Shown: piece after piece, positions 10,289 through 21,717 of the stretch
Layout of the letters: every line of letters begins with the position of its first letter
Numbering within the stretch: position 1 is the stretch's first letter
DNA from: Ectocarpus siliculosus
Taxonomy: Eukaryota; Sar; Phaeophyceae; Ectocarpales; Ectocarpaceae
Assembly: GCA_000310025.1 (NCBI GenBank)
Contig: FN648151.1
Coordinates: 1 to 64,000, forward strand
Length of the DNA stretch: 64,000 nucleotides
Direction: 5' to 3'
Made by a program: the position numbers and the translations under genes
The notes under the pieces: model-generated
Databases searched by the model: none
Told to the model about the DNA's origin: nothing
Seen by the model: only the letters and a program-made list of their open reading frames with translations

Positions 10289-13200
10289 ATTGACCGCACT
10301 AAGACGCAGGCGCGATTTGTTTTTGCAACGGTTGGGCCGTCATGGCTTCCGAGGGCGCCAATAATTCTAGCATCATGGTTTATTGGTTCTCAAGCTGGGT
10401 CTCGGTAATGAGTGTTTGTTTTGGTCTCGAGTGCTTTCGCCATTCGGTTGCAATCAAGCAGTAGCATATATATTTCAAAATCATGCATGAGTTGTTCCGT
10501 TTTGGGCCCACCACACCCCGCGCGCGAGGGAAATATTTCACGCAATTGGAGATACTCGTAAGGCACACCTGACGAAACCGCGGTGGGACAGGCCTATAGG
10601 CGCTGTTTGTTTAATGTCGCGTGTGAGTCATGCTGGAGTGGGAAAGGGGGCGGGCGGAGGTGTCCAGAAATGGGTGTGCATGGGGGGGGGGTGTACTCAT
10701 AGTCGTGCATGCCGTAGTCGTTTGACCATTGACCTCGCATCCCTACAAAGCCGGGACGGAGCACGCCGGGTTCTCACCGGACCAGGCTCTCACATCACCA
10801 AGCGCGAAGCGCCGTGAGGTATTTGGCGAGTCGCATGAAGGGTGAGCTGCATCCTGCTAAGGGTGTTCGGCATCTTGTGCTTACTTCCTTGCGTACGGAT
10901 GACAGCTACGTATGACTTAATTTATTTTCTGGTGCTTTCACTTCCAGAGACAGTTGTAAGCACTGTGTAACTGCCTCGAGGAAGCTTGACCATTTTAACA
11001 CCACGTGGTGCGATCATCCCCCGTTGCGCGGAGTGAGGGTTCTCGACCCCGCACAACATGATCTACTCGACCACCATTATGGTTACCGCCAAAAAAAAAA
11101 CCGAGGTAAGAAAAAAAAAACGGTAACCTGGTTGCCGAGTTCACGAAGTGAATTGGCTTGTTTTACAACATCGTTGCCAAGCGACGAAAACCCAATCCCG
11201 ATGGCAAACACCGAGTGGGGGGCTTGTTTTACAACGTCGTTGCCAAGCGACGAAAACCCAAACCCCGATGGCAAACACCGGGGGGGGGGGCATGGGGGTG
11301 GGGGAATCACAATGCAAACCCCGCAGATGCGTTCGAGACGCGCCAAACCCGGGTCGGCTGAGCATTAGAACCTACGCCGTAGTATTTTTTGTAAGGCTTT
11401 CATTTGCAAGTATTTTGGGTCCCGGGTCCGACTTCGAGCAGATTCCTGGGTGAAGTGGGAGAGGGCCGGGGGACTGGAGGCTATTTCGACAGGGCGGGTG
11501 TTTGTGGTCACACCACAGTTTGGTTGTACCAATGATGGGCTACTTTGCCTATTTCAGACCAGCTTTTCTTGTGTGGCACACGCCATGGGCACATGCAGAG
11601 ACGACTGGTTAAGGCGGGTTGGTTGGGGGAATCATTGTGCGATTCTGCGTCCTAGGTATGAATGGTGTGGTACCATCTTACACATGGCTTAGTGTCAAAG
11701 GCGTAGGTATCATAATAGGTGTGGTACTTCTATTTGTATAGCGAGAGTGTTGGTAAATTAAGAGTTGCTGTCATTGTTTCGTATTTGGGGGAGGGGTGGT
11801 TGTTTCATCGGTGTTGAATCGCATGCCATACATACTTAGAAATGTTCTCGTCTCTTTTGGGTGCATCGATACCTTCAGACAACGTCTTGACTTGCTATTT
11901 TCATGCTGGGGGCGTTTTGGCGGGCCGTGTGTACGAAGAAGCAGGGGGGTGTACAAGAAAGTAGGGTTGTCTGAGCTATCCCATAGTTATCGTAAATGGG
12001 TCGACCTTCGTAAATCCCAGGTTTGTGTGTTTTGCATGTGTACATGTCTCCTGTTCAGTAGGCTCGATGAACGCTAGTCATGTGTTTGTACTCTATCACC
12101 CTTTCGAAAATGTGAACTAGAAGCGTCTGCCGTGGCTATAAAATAAATACATACCCTAAAGCGGTGTCTGCCTGAGATGAGATGGCGAGCGGGCCCTGTG
12201 AGATAAAAAGGAAATGCCCCTGAAACCGGCCGGATCGTTTGAGCGATTTACTGCATGTACTACCGTCGCTGACCTGTTGATTCGCTCTTCGCCGGGCGTG
12301 CTAGAATCACGCGCACTGAGAAGACGGGGAAAAGAGGAATAGACGGGAGTACTCCGAGCTGTTGTGAATCGCGAATACTGCTGCGTCAGAGATCTCAGAG
12401 AGATTTGGAATTAAACGCAACAGCGCTGTGAGACCCGAGAGAGAATTCAGGTGAACGGAGAGATAATCTACATGTGGTGTCAGAGACATGCACGTTGGTT
12501 ACAATGACCAAGAGACTTGGATGAGCGAGACGCCGAGAGGTGATAGCGTAAGCAGCCCGCGTGGCGAGCATGACGAGAAATCAATCGGTACGTTGAGTCA
12601 AACAGCAACGATGTGTGCCAACAACGCCGCCGGTGAAAATCAAAGCTAAACCAACTCAAAGGAAGATTCGTCATCATCTGTGCTGGGTTCGAATTTGCTC
12701 GGGAGAACTTTCTTGTATTTTGCAAGCAGAAGAGAGAGAGAGAGAGAGAAACTGAGCGCCGCGGGCAAATCACACCCAGGCTAATACTCATCCAAACGTT
12801 TTCAGTCTCCAACGAGTTCTCTTCCAGTGAAACTCGAACGAGGTGTCTCCATTCCGAGAGAAGACTTGAGTGCGCGCCCTTGAACATGAAAACTCGAACC
12901 GGTAGGTGCTTCTACGATGGCACGCATGGCATGCTTTCTGCAAGCAGGCGTGGCACAATGTGCAATAGGTGATGTCTCTCGTACGGAAGTGTGGAGGGAG
13001 CGAGCGCAGAACGCAACAACACCAATTGCTCTCCAGACGCATTCGTCCCTGCTGCATGGGCATGTAACCCCGTATAGCATAGGTCTATCCCTTCTGTGCC
13101 GCACGGACATGAAGAGCCATGGATGGTATCGCACATCTTGGTTCCACGTTGATTGTGGCACCCCAGAACAACGTGGGCCTTTTGTGCCACAGTCCCCCAA

Positions 13201-13573
13201 ACCACAAATAGTGGGGGGGGGAAACAAGCGCACGAAAACACTGAACCGATGGCAAAGTGGATGTGTCCTTGGCGGCGGGGTTCGAATAAAATATTAGTGT
13301 ACTCCACCATTCCTCCGCATACTGTCCGCTGATAAACAACTCGACTAAGCGAACAAAAGAGCGGACTCTTCTGGTACTGCTGACAAAAAAGCGTTGGGAC
13401 AAACACGTGAAACATCACATTGATTGCTACCTATTTTCTCGCGAACAGAAGATTGGGCCAATCGACTGCTGCTACAACAACGCTACCCCTGTTTCGTCGG
13501 GACAACAACAACAAAAACAAGTGTCCCGCGCGGTATGCCCACCGCCGCAGCTATCAGCTATCTTGTCGAAACG
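10289..13573. other. Stretch between ZIP and histidine-phosphatase genes
   Basis: Contains repeat R1 (10690-11290), a (GA)n tract near 12727-12750 and otherwise no gene I can support. ORFs of up to about 170 codons on the minus strand at 12.5-13.4 kb lack recognisable motifs, splice partners or family resemblance. Confidence 0.5.
10690..11290 (+). repeat. Dispersed repeat R1, copy downstream of ZIP, with a 66-bp internal tandem repeat
   Basis: Opposite in orientation to the copy at 7240-7765. After the CGACCCCGCACAACATG landmark comes a potential hairpin: GGTTACCG and CGGTAACC arms around an A-rich loop (about 11082-11130). Then CTTGTTTTACAACRTCGTTG plus the following GCCAAGCGACGAAAACCCAA...GATGGCAAACACC occurs twice in tandem (about 11158-11222 and 11223-11288). 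The hairpin and GTTGCCAAGCG block recur in the copy at 22755-22945. Confidence 0.75.
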
Positions 13574-16500
13574 CTATTGGAACGACAGCGGGGCAGGTGG
13601 CGGAAGAGAATCAGGGTCCCGAAGAAGCCTGCGCACCTCGCCGTTCTTGAACCGGTACTGCAACGACCGCCCGACGTCAGGGGGTCGCACCCGTATCGCA
13701 ACCGCGGGACGTCGGAAAACGGGCGGGGGTTCGGGGGCGGGGGCGGCGGCGGAGGGCAGGGGTCGGGGTAAGGCGTTTTGCAACACTCAAAAGATGCATG
13801 CACATAACCGTTATGGGGGGAAGTTGGCTTGTGACCACGTAGGGCGCCCTGAGTCCGTTGGATCAGTACCGATTACTGGAGAAACAAAGTGGAGACCGGA
13901 ACGATCCTTATTGTGAACGAAACAATAAAAAACAAGAACAAGAACAAGAACAAGAACAAGAACAGGGAGGTGCGGTCGTTGGCGAGGGGAGGGGCTAGTC
14001 TGCGACGGGCAACGAAGGTGACGAGGATATCTTCGTTACAAAACATGAGGCGCACTGCTGTACCACGTGCGGCTTTCGTGGGACGGAAAGCGTTCCGCGT
14101 AGTGCCACCATCCCATGCAGCGTAGTACAGAACCACGGAGCAACCTCAACCGACTCAACAACATGGCACGTTTCTCAGCCTTGTGGGCTCTGTCCCTCGC
14201 AAAGCGCTCAGTCCCGCACGTCCTGTGACCCACCAAAAAATGTATCTGAACTGAATATTCTACTATAGTCATCTTTGACCGAACGCATTCCTCAAGCTGG
14301 AACAGCAGAAACCCGGTCCAAACACCTCCGGAATGGGCGTCCGTTCTTCCACAAGACTGCCGTGAGCCCTACGCCTAGAAAACAGAAAAAAACAGCAGCT
14401 GGGTAACCAACAAAAGGCAGGTATATTCCCCCGCGCCAGCTGCACGGAAATCCGCACCATGCACTTGCACCGCGGCCATTTACCGTGTGGACGTACCTGA
14501 GAAAATAGCCGCTCGTCCGCGCCGGCAATGTAGCATTGCGCGATTTGCAGCGTGTCCGCGTGTGACGAGAGCACGATGTCTGCGTCTTCGTAATCCCGCT
14601 GCGGGAGACAGGAGCGAGGATGCAGCGGCGAGGGTATGGCGTCGCGCCAGAGAAGGGTGGGGATGAGGGGATGTATACGTGAGGTGAAAGAGGTAGGTCG
14701 GGTTGGCGAGGGTGCTTCCTTACGTCAGGCGAGGGCAACGTATACAGCATCGGATACTCACCCGTTCATCGCGGGTCCTGGCGCGTTTGTCCTATTTTCC
14801 AAGCTGTGACCGCCGGGTAGGCTTTCGTGATGGGTCAGTATCGGGAGGCCGTGAAAAAACCATCGCTACGGACAGCAACAGCAGTTTCTCAAAAGCGCCA
14901 GGTAGTAATTGGCCTAACTTTCGGACCGAGAACGAGAGGGAGAGCAGTAGTTGGAAACATAAGCTGGCTTTGCGTTGCACCAACAACAACACCAAAAGAG
15001 GATAAGAAACCTATTCCAGCCGAAACAAACAAAGCAAAATTGGTTGTTTCAAACATCCAAAAACACCAGTATCTTCTACTGTAGGCACTACCAAAACAAG
15101 CCATGCACATGGGTCGAGTATTCGCTTCGGGTTCAGCAGAACAAAACACACACACACACACACACACACACCCGTTCAAATTCGCAAGAATATGAATATT
15201 CGCACGGCCACGGCGGTGCTCACAGAGCAGGGGCTGCGATTCCTCCCTCGCCTTACCTCGAGAGCCCGAACGAGACGCCCCACTCTAGACGCCACGTCGC
15301 ACACGCTCTCGACCCCGTACCCCTCCTGCATCCCATCCTTCAAGTCCTCCGGCCAAACCTGTGCCAACGCGCGCGAAATCATTTTGGGCCAGCAAGCGAG
15401 GAGGCTTACACTGGGGACCGGGGGAGCCGGGGACGAGAGCTGTGCACATGCCGAGAGTGGCATGCCCACTTGTTTAATCACTTGCCCTACGTCATCTGAC
15501 CAGTGAGCGTTTGGTATCACCTTCCCACCCCCTCGAATGCCAGCCCAGTTTGGCGGCCTGCCTAGTTTGGCGGCAATCTTCCTTCAAAGACTTCGATTGA
15601 ACTGTCAGCATAGTCTCGTGAGGCTTTTTTTCGTTTTTTTTTTAGAGGGGGCACTTTCTCTAGCTGAAAGAGGACCCCGTGCCGTAGATCGAGGAGGAGG
15701 GCCACGCGCAACTGCGCACAATTGATCGCAAGTTCTCTACACGCAATGCTCATGGTGTTGCTTTCGTCCATCCTCTCGAAGCCCGTAAGAGCCCGAGGCA
15801 AGAGGGCACTGTGGGCTCATTGGACGGCATTACGTGCCTAGCTCGCACTAGATTTCATCGTGAATCGCGACGACATCGACACGCGTTGGTCCTGCTTACC
15901 GTGCGCTTGCACCGCCATACCTCAGCAACAAGGAACGTCAATTTTCAGGAAAGCAGGAAGAAGAGAAGCTTGACGCACGTAATGACATGCCTTCCCCCCC
16001 CCCCAAAAAAAAAAGACAGGCTGCGAAAAAACTGAACAATTTTTTTTTTTCCCACAACGAACGTCCTCATCGTGCCTTGTTGTAGTTGACCAGAATCGTG
16101 CCGTCCAGCTCGCCGAACGCCCGCTCCCTCAGCTCCTGCCGGATCACCAGCGGAGGGGATACGTCGTAACCGCCCATGCTCCCCTCGTCCAACGAAAACT
16201 CCCCGTCCCCTCCCTCGGCCCCCGTGCCGTCGGCCGCGGCGTCGTCCCCCTTGCCGCCGCCCATGGCCATGGCTGCGCGCTCGAAGGATAAGATGTTCTG
16301 GAGCGCGGCGCGGCACTCTTCCGCGGTCTGCCGTGCGCGGAGGAACTCGCTCGAGACGAACACCAGCGAGTCCAGCCGGTCGCGTCCGACCTGTTGCGGG
16401 GGGAGGGAGGATGGTGCAACGCGGCGTCATCTAGTGACTCTGTGATGCTGTTTTTGGTGCGTGTGAACACCTTGGCAGAAGCTGCAGCGTGTGTAAAAAG

Positions 16501-18158
16501 CATGGGCACAGGCAGACGGAAACCTCTACAACGGGATTGGTACGCAGGTATTGGGCTTCGGCCTGGCAGAGCAGTACAGCCTTAACAGACAGCTGCGGAG
16601 AAGGTTTGATCGAGATTGTAAAAGGTAGCAGCACCCCTGAGCGCATCTTCTTAAACCTGCTGCCCACGCCTCGTTCGCTGCGTAGTTGCCCGTAGGCACC
16701 GCGACCTCAACAGCCGCTCGCGTCAAGCACTAGGCAGAAAAACCCTCTGGGCGCCTCCGGACCAGATCTCGCAAAAAAATACCTGCATCTATTTTCACTC
16801 AAACGTACTGTGTTGCAGACGAAGCCAACGCGTTGCAGACAAGGCGGTCTAACTAGCACAAAACAACCAAAAAACAACCGTGGCAGATACATATTTCACC
16901 ACATGCATGAGACAACGATCTCCAACGGCTACAGCCTTTCCGTGATGTCGTTTCCTAGGAGAAAAACACAACGCCTGCAAGGGTTAAGCGCGAAGAGCTG
17001 AGACGATCCTTACACTCACCGCTTCTATGAGTGCGGTCGCGGCCACTCTGGCCTGAGAACGCCCGTTCGAAGTGAGGCCGTGCTTCACCGACCCAACCTT
17101 GGGGTTGCTTGAGATTATGCCCTCCCTGTGCATCCGGAGAGGTTTTGGTATGCAATTTAATATCATACGACTTCGTAGTCAGAGAGCCCAGGACCTACCA
17201 TTACAGCTGTTGGGAACTACACAAGTGTTGACCTCTGAGATTCTCAGACATGTGGTAGCTATTTTTATGCGTGAGATTTCCCAGATTTTCAATGTAGCTC
17301 AGGTGATTGTCTGGTGCTCTCGTAGAAGAGGATAACGAGAGACCCGTGAAGTGTCAAATCAGACACCCGGCAGAGCTGAGCGTGCTTATGAAAAAAGTTA
17401 TTCTCTTTTCAGTGGTTTGCCCCGTGGGAATAGACTTTGGTCGTTGTACTATCTAATTATTGAAGAAGGTCCAGAGAGAACCAGGGCACGCAACTGATCA
17501 TGGATGAACATAGACCCGTCGTCGTGCGCAGTCTTCGGGTTGTTGACGGCGTGGGCGCCCTCGAACATCCCGAGTTTCCGTAAAACATATGGTACATGTA
17601 TAAGGCAGTGACCTCACTCACAGCAACGTGCGGCGCAACACGAACGGTGGTGACACATGTTTCCACCCAAACTGACGTACACCCTCGGCGATTCAAGAGA
17701 GCCGTTCCAAGAACGACACCATGGCGCAATAAACACGACACAACTCACATGTTCGCGACACTCTGACCGTGTCGCAGGGCGTAGTATCTGTTCTTCAAGG
17801 GCGGGAGCGCCTCAAGGCCGGTGCATCTGCCGCTCTCCTCTACCTTGTAGCCCTCGTTGGATATGGTTGATGATGACGCCGCTGAGAGAACTACCGCTGT
17901 CGCCGCGGCTCTCCTCCGTCTGTTGGGAAATAGTGCGCTGTTCGTAGCAGGGGTCCACCCCCGTGAAGACGAGGGTATTCTGGTGGTGGTGGTGGTGGTG
18001 GTGGTGGCGGTGGTGGTGGTGGTGCTGTCAACCGATCCTACGGATTGCTGTGCGCGTACGTGCACTGACGACCGGAAGGTAGTCCAACCTGTCACCTGAT
18101 GCAATAGGAGTCCCATCCTCAACACTGTAACCAGCAACACTTTCATTGCCACAGCCAT
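13574..18158 (-). CDS. Histidine phosphatase family (phosphoglycerate-mutase-like) protein
   Basis: Six exons on the minus strand: 18158-17749, 17125-17020, 16390-16076, 15358-15257, 14598-14497 and 13657-13574, total 372 residues. Family role: phosphoryl transfer through a phosphohistidine; the substrate is unknown. Motifs: LRHGQSVAN at 128-136 with nucleophile His130; SSEFLRARQTAEE at 185-197 with the phosphate-binding Arg; RERAFGELDG at 260-269 with the acid/base region; LSSHADTLQ at 321-329 with the second His324; and a closing YRFKNGEVRRL near the C terminus. The first about 125 residues are a hydrophobic leader (MKVLLVTVLRMGLLLHQ) and a Ser/Thr-rich stretch with a Thr run encoded by a (GGT)n tract at 17980-18025, suggesting import into the secretory path or plastid. 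Between blocks in exon 3 there is a Gly/Asp/Glu-rich insertion of about 45 residues. The intron after exon 3 appears to use a GC donor (AAG|GCACGA); all others are GT-AG. Confidence 0.88.
13925..13965 (+). repeat. (AAGAAC)n microsatellite in an intron
   Basis: Five perfect-to-near-perfect hexamers AAGAAC within intron 5 of the histidine phosphatase gene. Confidence 0.9.
15148..15172 (+). repeat. (CA)n microsatellite
   Basis: An uninterrupted CA run of about twelve units in intron 4 of the histidine phosphatase gene. Confidence 0.9.
17980..18025 (+). repeat. (GGT)n tract coding a Thr run
   Basis: A trinucleotide repeat inside exon 1 of the minus-strand histidine phosphatase gene; read on that strand it encodes a run of threonines with one alanine. 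Likely length-variable. Confidence 0.9.
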
Positions 18159-18563
18159 CGCTCTATCGGCACCGTGCCCGCCGCAAGAAGAGTCCTATCT
18201 GTATCTCCTTTACCAGCGTCGTCGTCAAGTAGTACTGATCTGCTGTGTGCAGTGCACACCACAGCAGTGATCACTTCCTGTTTTGGCTGTTTGCTCTCCG
18301 CTGGCTTTGACGCTGGCAGGGGGCTCCGTGATATACACTGCCGTGCCCCGCCATCATCCGAACCCCCCACACGTGCCCACTCGCTTTGCTGTGTGTCTTG
18401 TGTGTGTAGGTGCTCAGTGCAGCCCGGCTTCCTCCACTGCTTGTTCTTGTGTCTCCTTCATTCCGACTGTGCCCGTGCCCCCGTCCATGGATGTCGTTGG
18501 TGCGAAATTTTAGGTAGAGGCTCGACGTGGGCGTTTTGTGTAACTACATGCACACCTATATTC
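18159..18563. promoter_or_regulatory. Shared divergent promoter region
   Basis: The start codons of the minus-strand histidine phosphatase (18158) and the plus-strand Bin3-like gene (18564) face away from each other with 405 bp between, so both promoters and 5' UTRs must share this interval. No TATA box or clear known motif was found; the call rests only on gene layout. Confidence 0.5.
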
Positions 18564-21500
18564 ATGGCTATCTCGGAGACAGCAGCAGGTGCTGATGACC
18601 GCCCAACAACAACCGCTGGTGTCCGCCCGGAAAGGACAAAGAAGCGCAAACGCTTCCCTCACGGCAACTACACAGGTCAGAATCCTTAGATCCTCCAGCT
18701 CCATTGCCCTGTACATTCCGAGCACCCGGTGCGTGTTTCCCACCTTGTTGATGCAGGCTTGTCGTTTTCGTGGAGAAACTCCGCAACCAATTTGTGTAGA
18801 AACCCACGGCCCAGACGCCCAGATTCAAATCTCCGGCAGGCCGCACGCCACTCATGATCCCGCGCGAGGAGGCACCATATCGCCGGGTACACCGCGCAGG
18901 GTTTCTCGTTTGTAGGTGTGGGAATGTCTCTGAAAGGGTGATAAAAAATTTCGATGCTTCGTCTGGACTAGCAGACAGCCCAAACAATGCGTACGTTGAC
19001 AACGAGACATCCCTTGCTCGTTCATCTTCGGCCCAACATGTCCACTCGAGGACAATGGTGCAGGAATCCAAGCTTGGCAGCCTCGTGCTTTCATCACAAA
19101 ACAACATTCAGCACGGTCATATCGACGTCACTACGTACATTAGCTCGGTACGCCTTTGGGATCGCAACAACGTATTGTCCAAAGCGCAGTTTTATTTTGT
19201 ACTTTCGCAGCACGATCAAGGGTTGTTGAGCGACACCACTGCGGTTGGGAGGAAGCTGTGTCCACTGTCGCTGGACCTGTCGCCGCCATCTTGCAGAAGC
19301 CATCCCGCAAGCGCCGCTCCTCTAAATGCTCAAGGAAATGGGGCTCACCAACCTCCACAGCTCGCTCACCTCTTAGCATCCGCAGACTTCGTTACTCACA
19401 CCGCGCCCTCTAGCGTGTGAGGGATTGATGATTTTATCAGTTTCGTCATTTCCGCCAATGCCGCTTGCCCGCCTTCCGCCGAGAAGGCTACTACAATACC
19501 CGCTACGGGATTGATGGCTCTGGCGCTTCTGCCGCCGGTGGCTCCTCAGCCACCGCTGCCGCTCCCCCTCCCGCGGGCGCCCGCGACCCTCGGGTGGGGC
19601 TGATGCGAAGGTCCTGGTTCGAGGGAAAAAAGTGTTTGGACGTCGGCTGCAACGAAGGACACCTCACGCTGGCCCTTGTGAGAACGTTCCGCCCCCGACG
19701 GATGGTGGGTCTGGACATCGACAGCTACCTGGTGCGACGAGCTCGGAAGGTGAGCGGGGGAATGTGTATCCACCTGCGGTGATTCGCACATTGTTTTTCG
19801 ATTCTTGGGAACATCTTCGACCGCGGCTCCATCTTGTGCCGGAGAACATCTCAAAGCGTGATTTGGCAGGCTACCGACGTCGCTGAAGATAACGTCTTGT
19901 TTGTATCTCTGGAGGCTTGCAGCATGTGCTGATATGGCCTCACGCCACCCCAGCCCGGCCCATTCGACGTTGACATGATTATGCTTACCCCGGGGGGTTT
20001 CTTTACGCCACATCTCCTTCGGGCGGCAATTTTTTTCTTACAGCCGGTTATTTCTTCATCGCACCATGCTTTGCTTTTCGCCTTGAACGGTGCTTCTCAA
20101 TCAGGAGCTCTCGATGGAGATCAACGCAGCTGCCCATGCCGGCAAGAGCACAGAGTTCAGGCCGTTGATGCCGCGTTCTCTGCGCGGTGGCGAAGATGAC
20201 GTCGGTGACGAGGAGCAAGCCACTCCTGCCACCGCGTCCATCCCCGTAGCGCGTCCCGATGAAGAAGCACATGGGGCGGATAGCAGCACCCCGAAGCTAA
20301 AGGCAAACGCTGGTGGCGAAGGTGATGCTAGTGGCGTTAGCGGTGGTGCAAGGTCCACTGAACCAGAAGTGCATGTGCCCGGCCGGAAAAACGAGTGTCG
20401 TGACTCGCGGAAGGGGTCTGTGGGAGCGGCAAGCGAGAGTGTGGCGCTGCCAGAATCACGCGGGGGTGGCACGACGGGCGGCGCGGCTGCGGGCTCCACT
20501 TCCGTTGGTACAGAGATTGATCCCGTTCGGAAGGACAGGGACACAAGGAAACCAGTAGCTACTGTTGGAGGTAGCCTATCAGACACACACGAAGGGGGTA
20601 ACGATGCTACTGCCGACGACACTACCAGCGGATCTACCGTTGCTGAGGCCGCCACCGTCGTCGCTGTCGCCGCTGCCGGCGTGGTCGCCGATGCCGCCGC
20701 CGACCCCGACGCAAGAGTGTTGTCCGGGTGCACAGTTTCGTTTCGCTGCGAGGACTTCGTCGCCGAAGCCCACGGTGACCACGGCTACGACGTCGTGTGT
20801 CTGTTCAGCGTGGTAAAGTGGATGCACATCAACGGCGGGGACGAGGCGTTGCGGGGTGTGTTTCGAAAGACGTACAGTCTGCTACGGCCTGGTGGTAGGC
20901 TCATCTTGGAACCTCAGGTGCAGTTTGTTCGTAGACAACAGTAGTGTGATTGTGGCAACGGATGTAAGTGTGTTGTGTCGCTGTGACTATTGCTGTACGC
21001 TCGACCATGTCTGCTCCCCTCGGCGTTCCCCATGCCTCTGGCGTGCGCTGCGTTGGCCCTCTGTCGAGCGACATATCGCTGATACTTGCACATCTTCTCT
21101 CGCAGCATCATGGACACGCAAGCAAGTGATTCAACCGGTAGGTAATATTAGTGCAGAGGGTTGCAGCTATCAAAAGGCAGGCGCTAGTAGACAGCGTTCC
21201 GGCTGACGACGCCGGTTTTGCCGGCATTCAGCCATCGTGACTATAATACCATCCTCCGCCGTGCTCACCGTCTCCGCCTTTTACAGCCATGGAAAACGTA
21301 CAGGAAGAGTGCCCGCCAGCATGGATTGCCAGAGGCCGCAGTTATAGTCGGGACCATAAAGCTTCGTCCTCAGGACTTCCCTGCCTACCTCACGGGAGAG
21401 GTGAGCCCCTCCGATGGTTTCTAGTCGTTTGTCTCGCCGCTGAAATGCTGCACCCGGCTTTTGATGCTCTCGTTCTTCCAGGTGTACCCCAACTCGCGCA

Positions 21501-21717
21501 CGCAGGTAGGGTCAGCGTTTTTAGGGGCGGCGGTCTCCTTATATATCCAAAATGAAGACCAGCAGCAGAGGAGAACCCCTTTTTAATCCCATCATGTTCC
21601 GCACGTGACTATAATCAACCAACGCAGGTGGGGTTCCGCTCCTGGGAGGAGGTCGGGCTGCCGGCGGAAGGCGTAGGAGGATTCGCAAAAAGGAGCGTAC
21701 ATGTGTTCGTGAAGTAA
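18564..21717 (+). CDS. BIN3: Bin3/MePCE-type RNA 5'-gamma-phosphate methyltransferase
   Basis: Six exons: 18564-18675, 19487-19749, 20105-20917, 21287-21400, 21482-21505 and 21628-21717, all GT-AG, total 471 residues. Family role: SAM-dependent methyl capping of the 5' phosphate of small nuclear RNAs such as 7SK or U6. Exon 1 is Lys/Arg-rich and ends HGNYT; joining to exon 2 gives HGNYTGYYNTR, matching the conserved NYxxYY of the family, which chose the second of two nearby acceptors. SAM-binding LDVGCNEGHLTL lies at about 88-99 and VGLDID at 111-116. A low-complexity insert of about 205 residues (126-330) separates these from FRCEDFV, DVVCLFSVVKWMHIN and LLRPGGRLILEPQPW. The end carries FPAYLTGE and VGFRSWEEVG. 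The 24-nt fifth exon (VYPNSRTQ) has strong splice sites and is phase-neutral, so it may be optional. A broken copy of exons 3 and 6 lies at 42960-43260. Confidence 0.9.

Noticed and set aside
11158-11288. CRISPR-like repeat
   Set aside because: Only two adjacent 66-bp direct repeats without spacers, inside a dispersed eukaryotic repeat.
12480-13418. Minus-strand ORFs of 90-170 codons
   Set aside because: Overlapping frames, no domain, no phase-compatible splice chain with the histidine phosphatase gene, which ends at 13574.
20101-20733. 210-codon minus-strand ORF
   Set aside because: Shadow of Bin3 exon 3, which has conserved motifs and splice sites on the plus strand.
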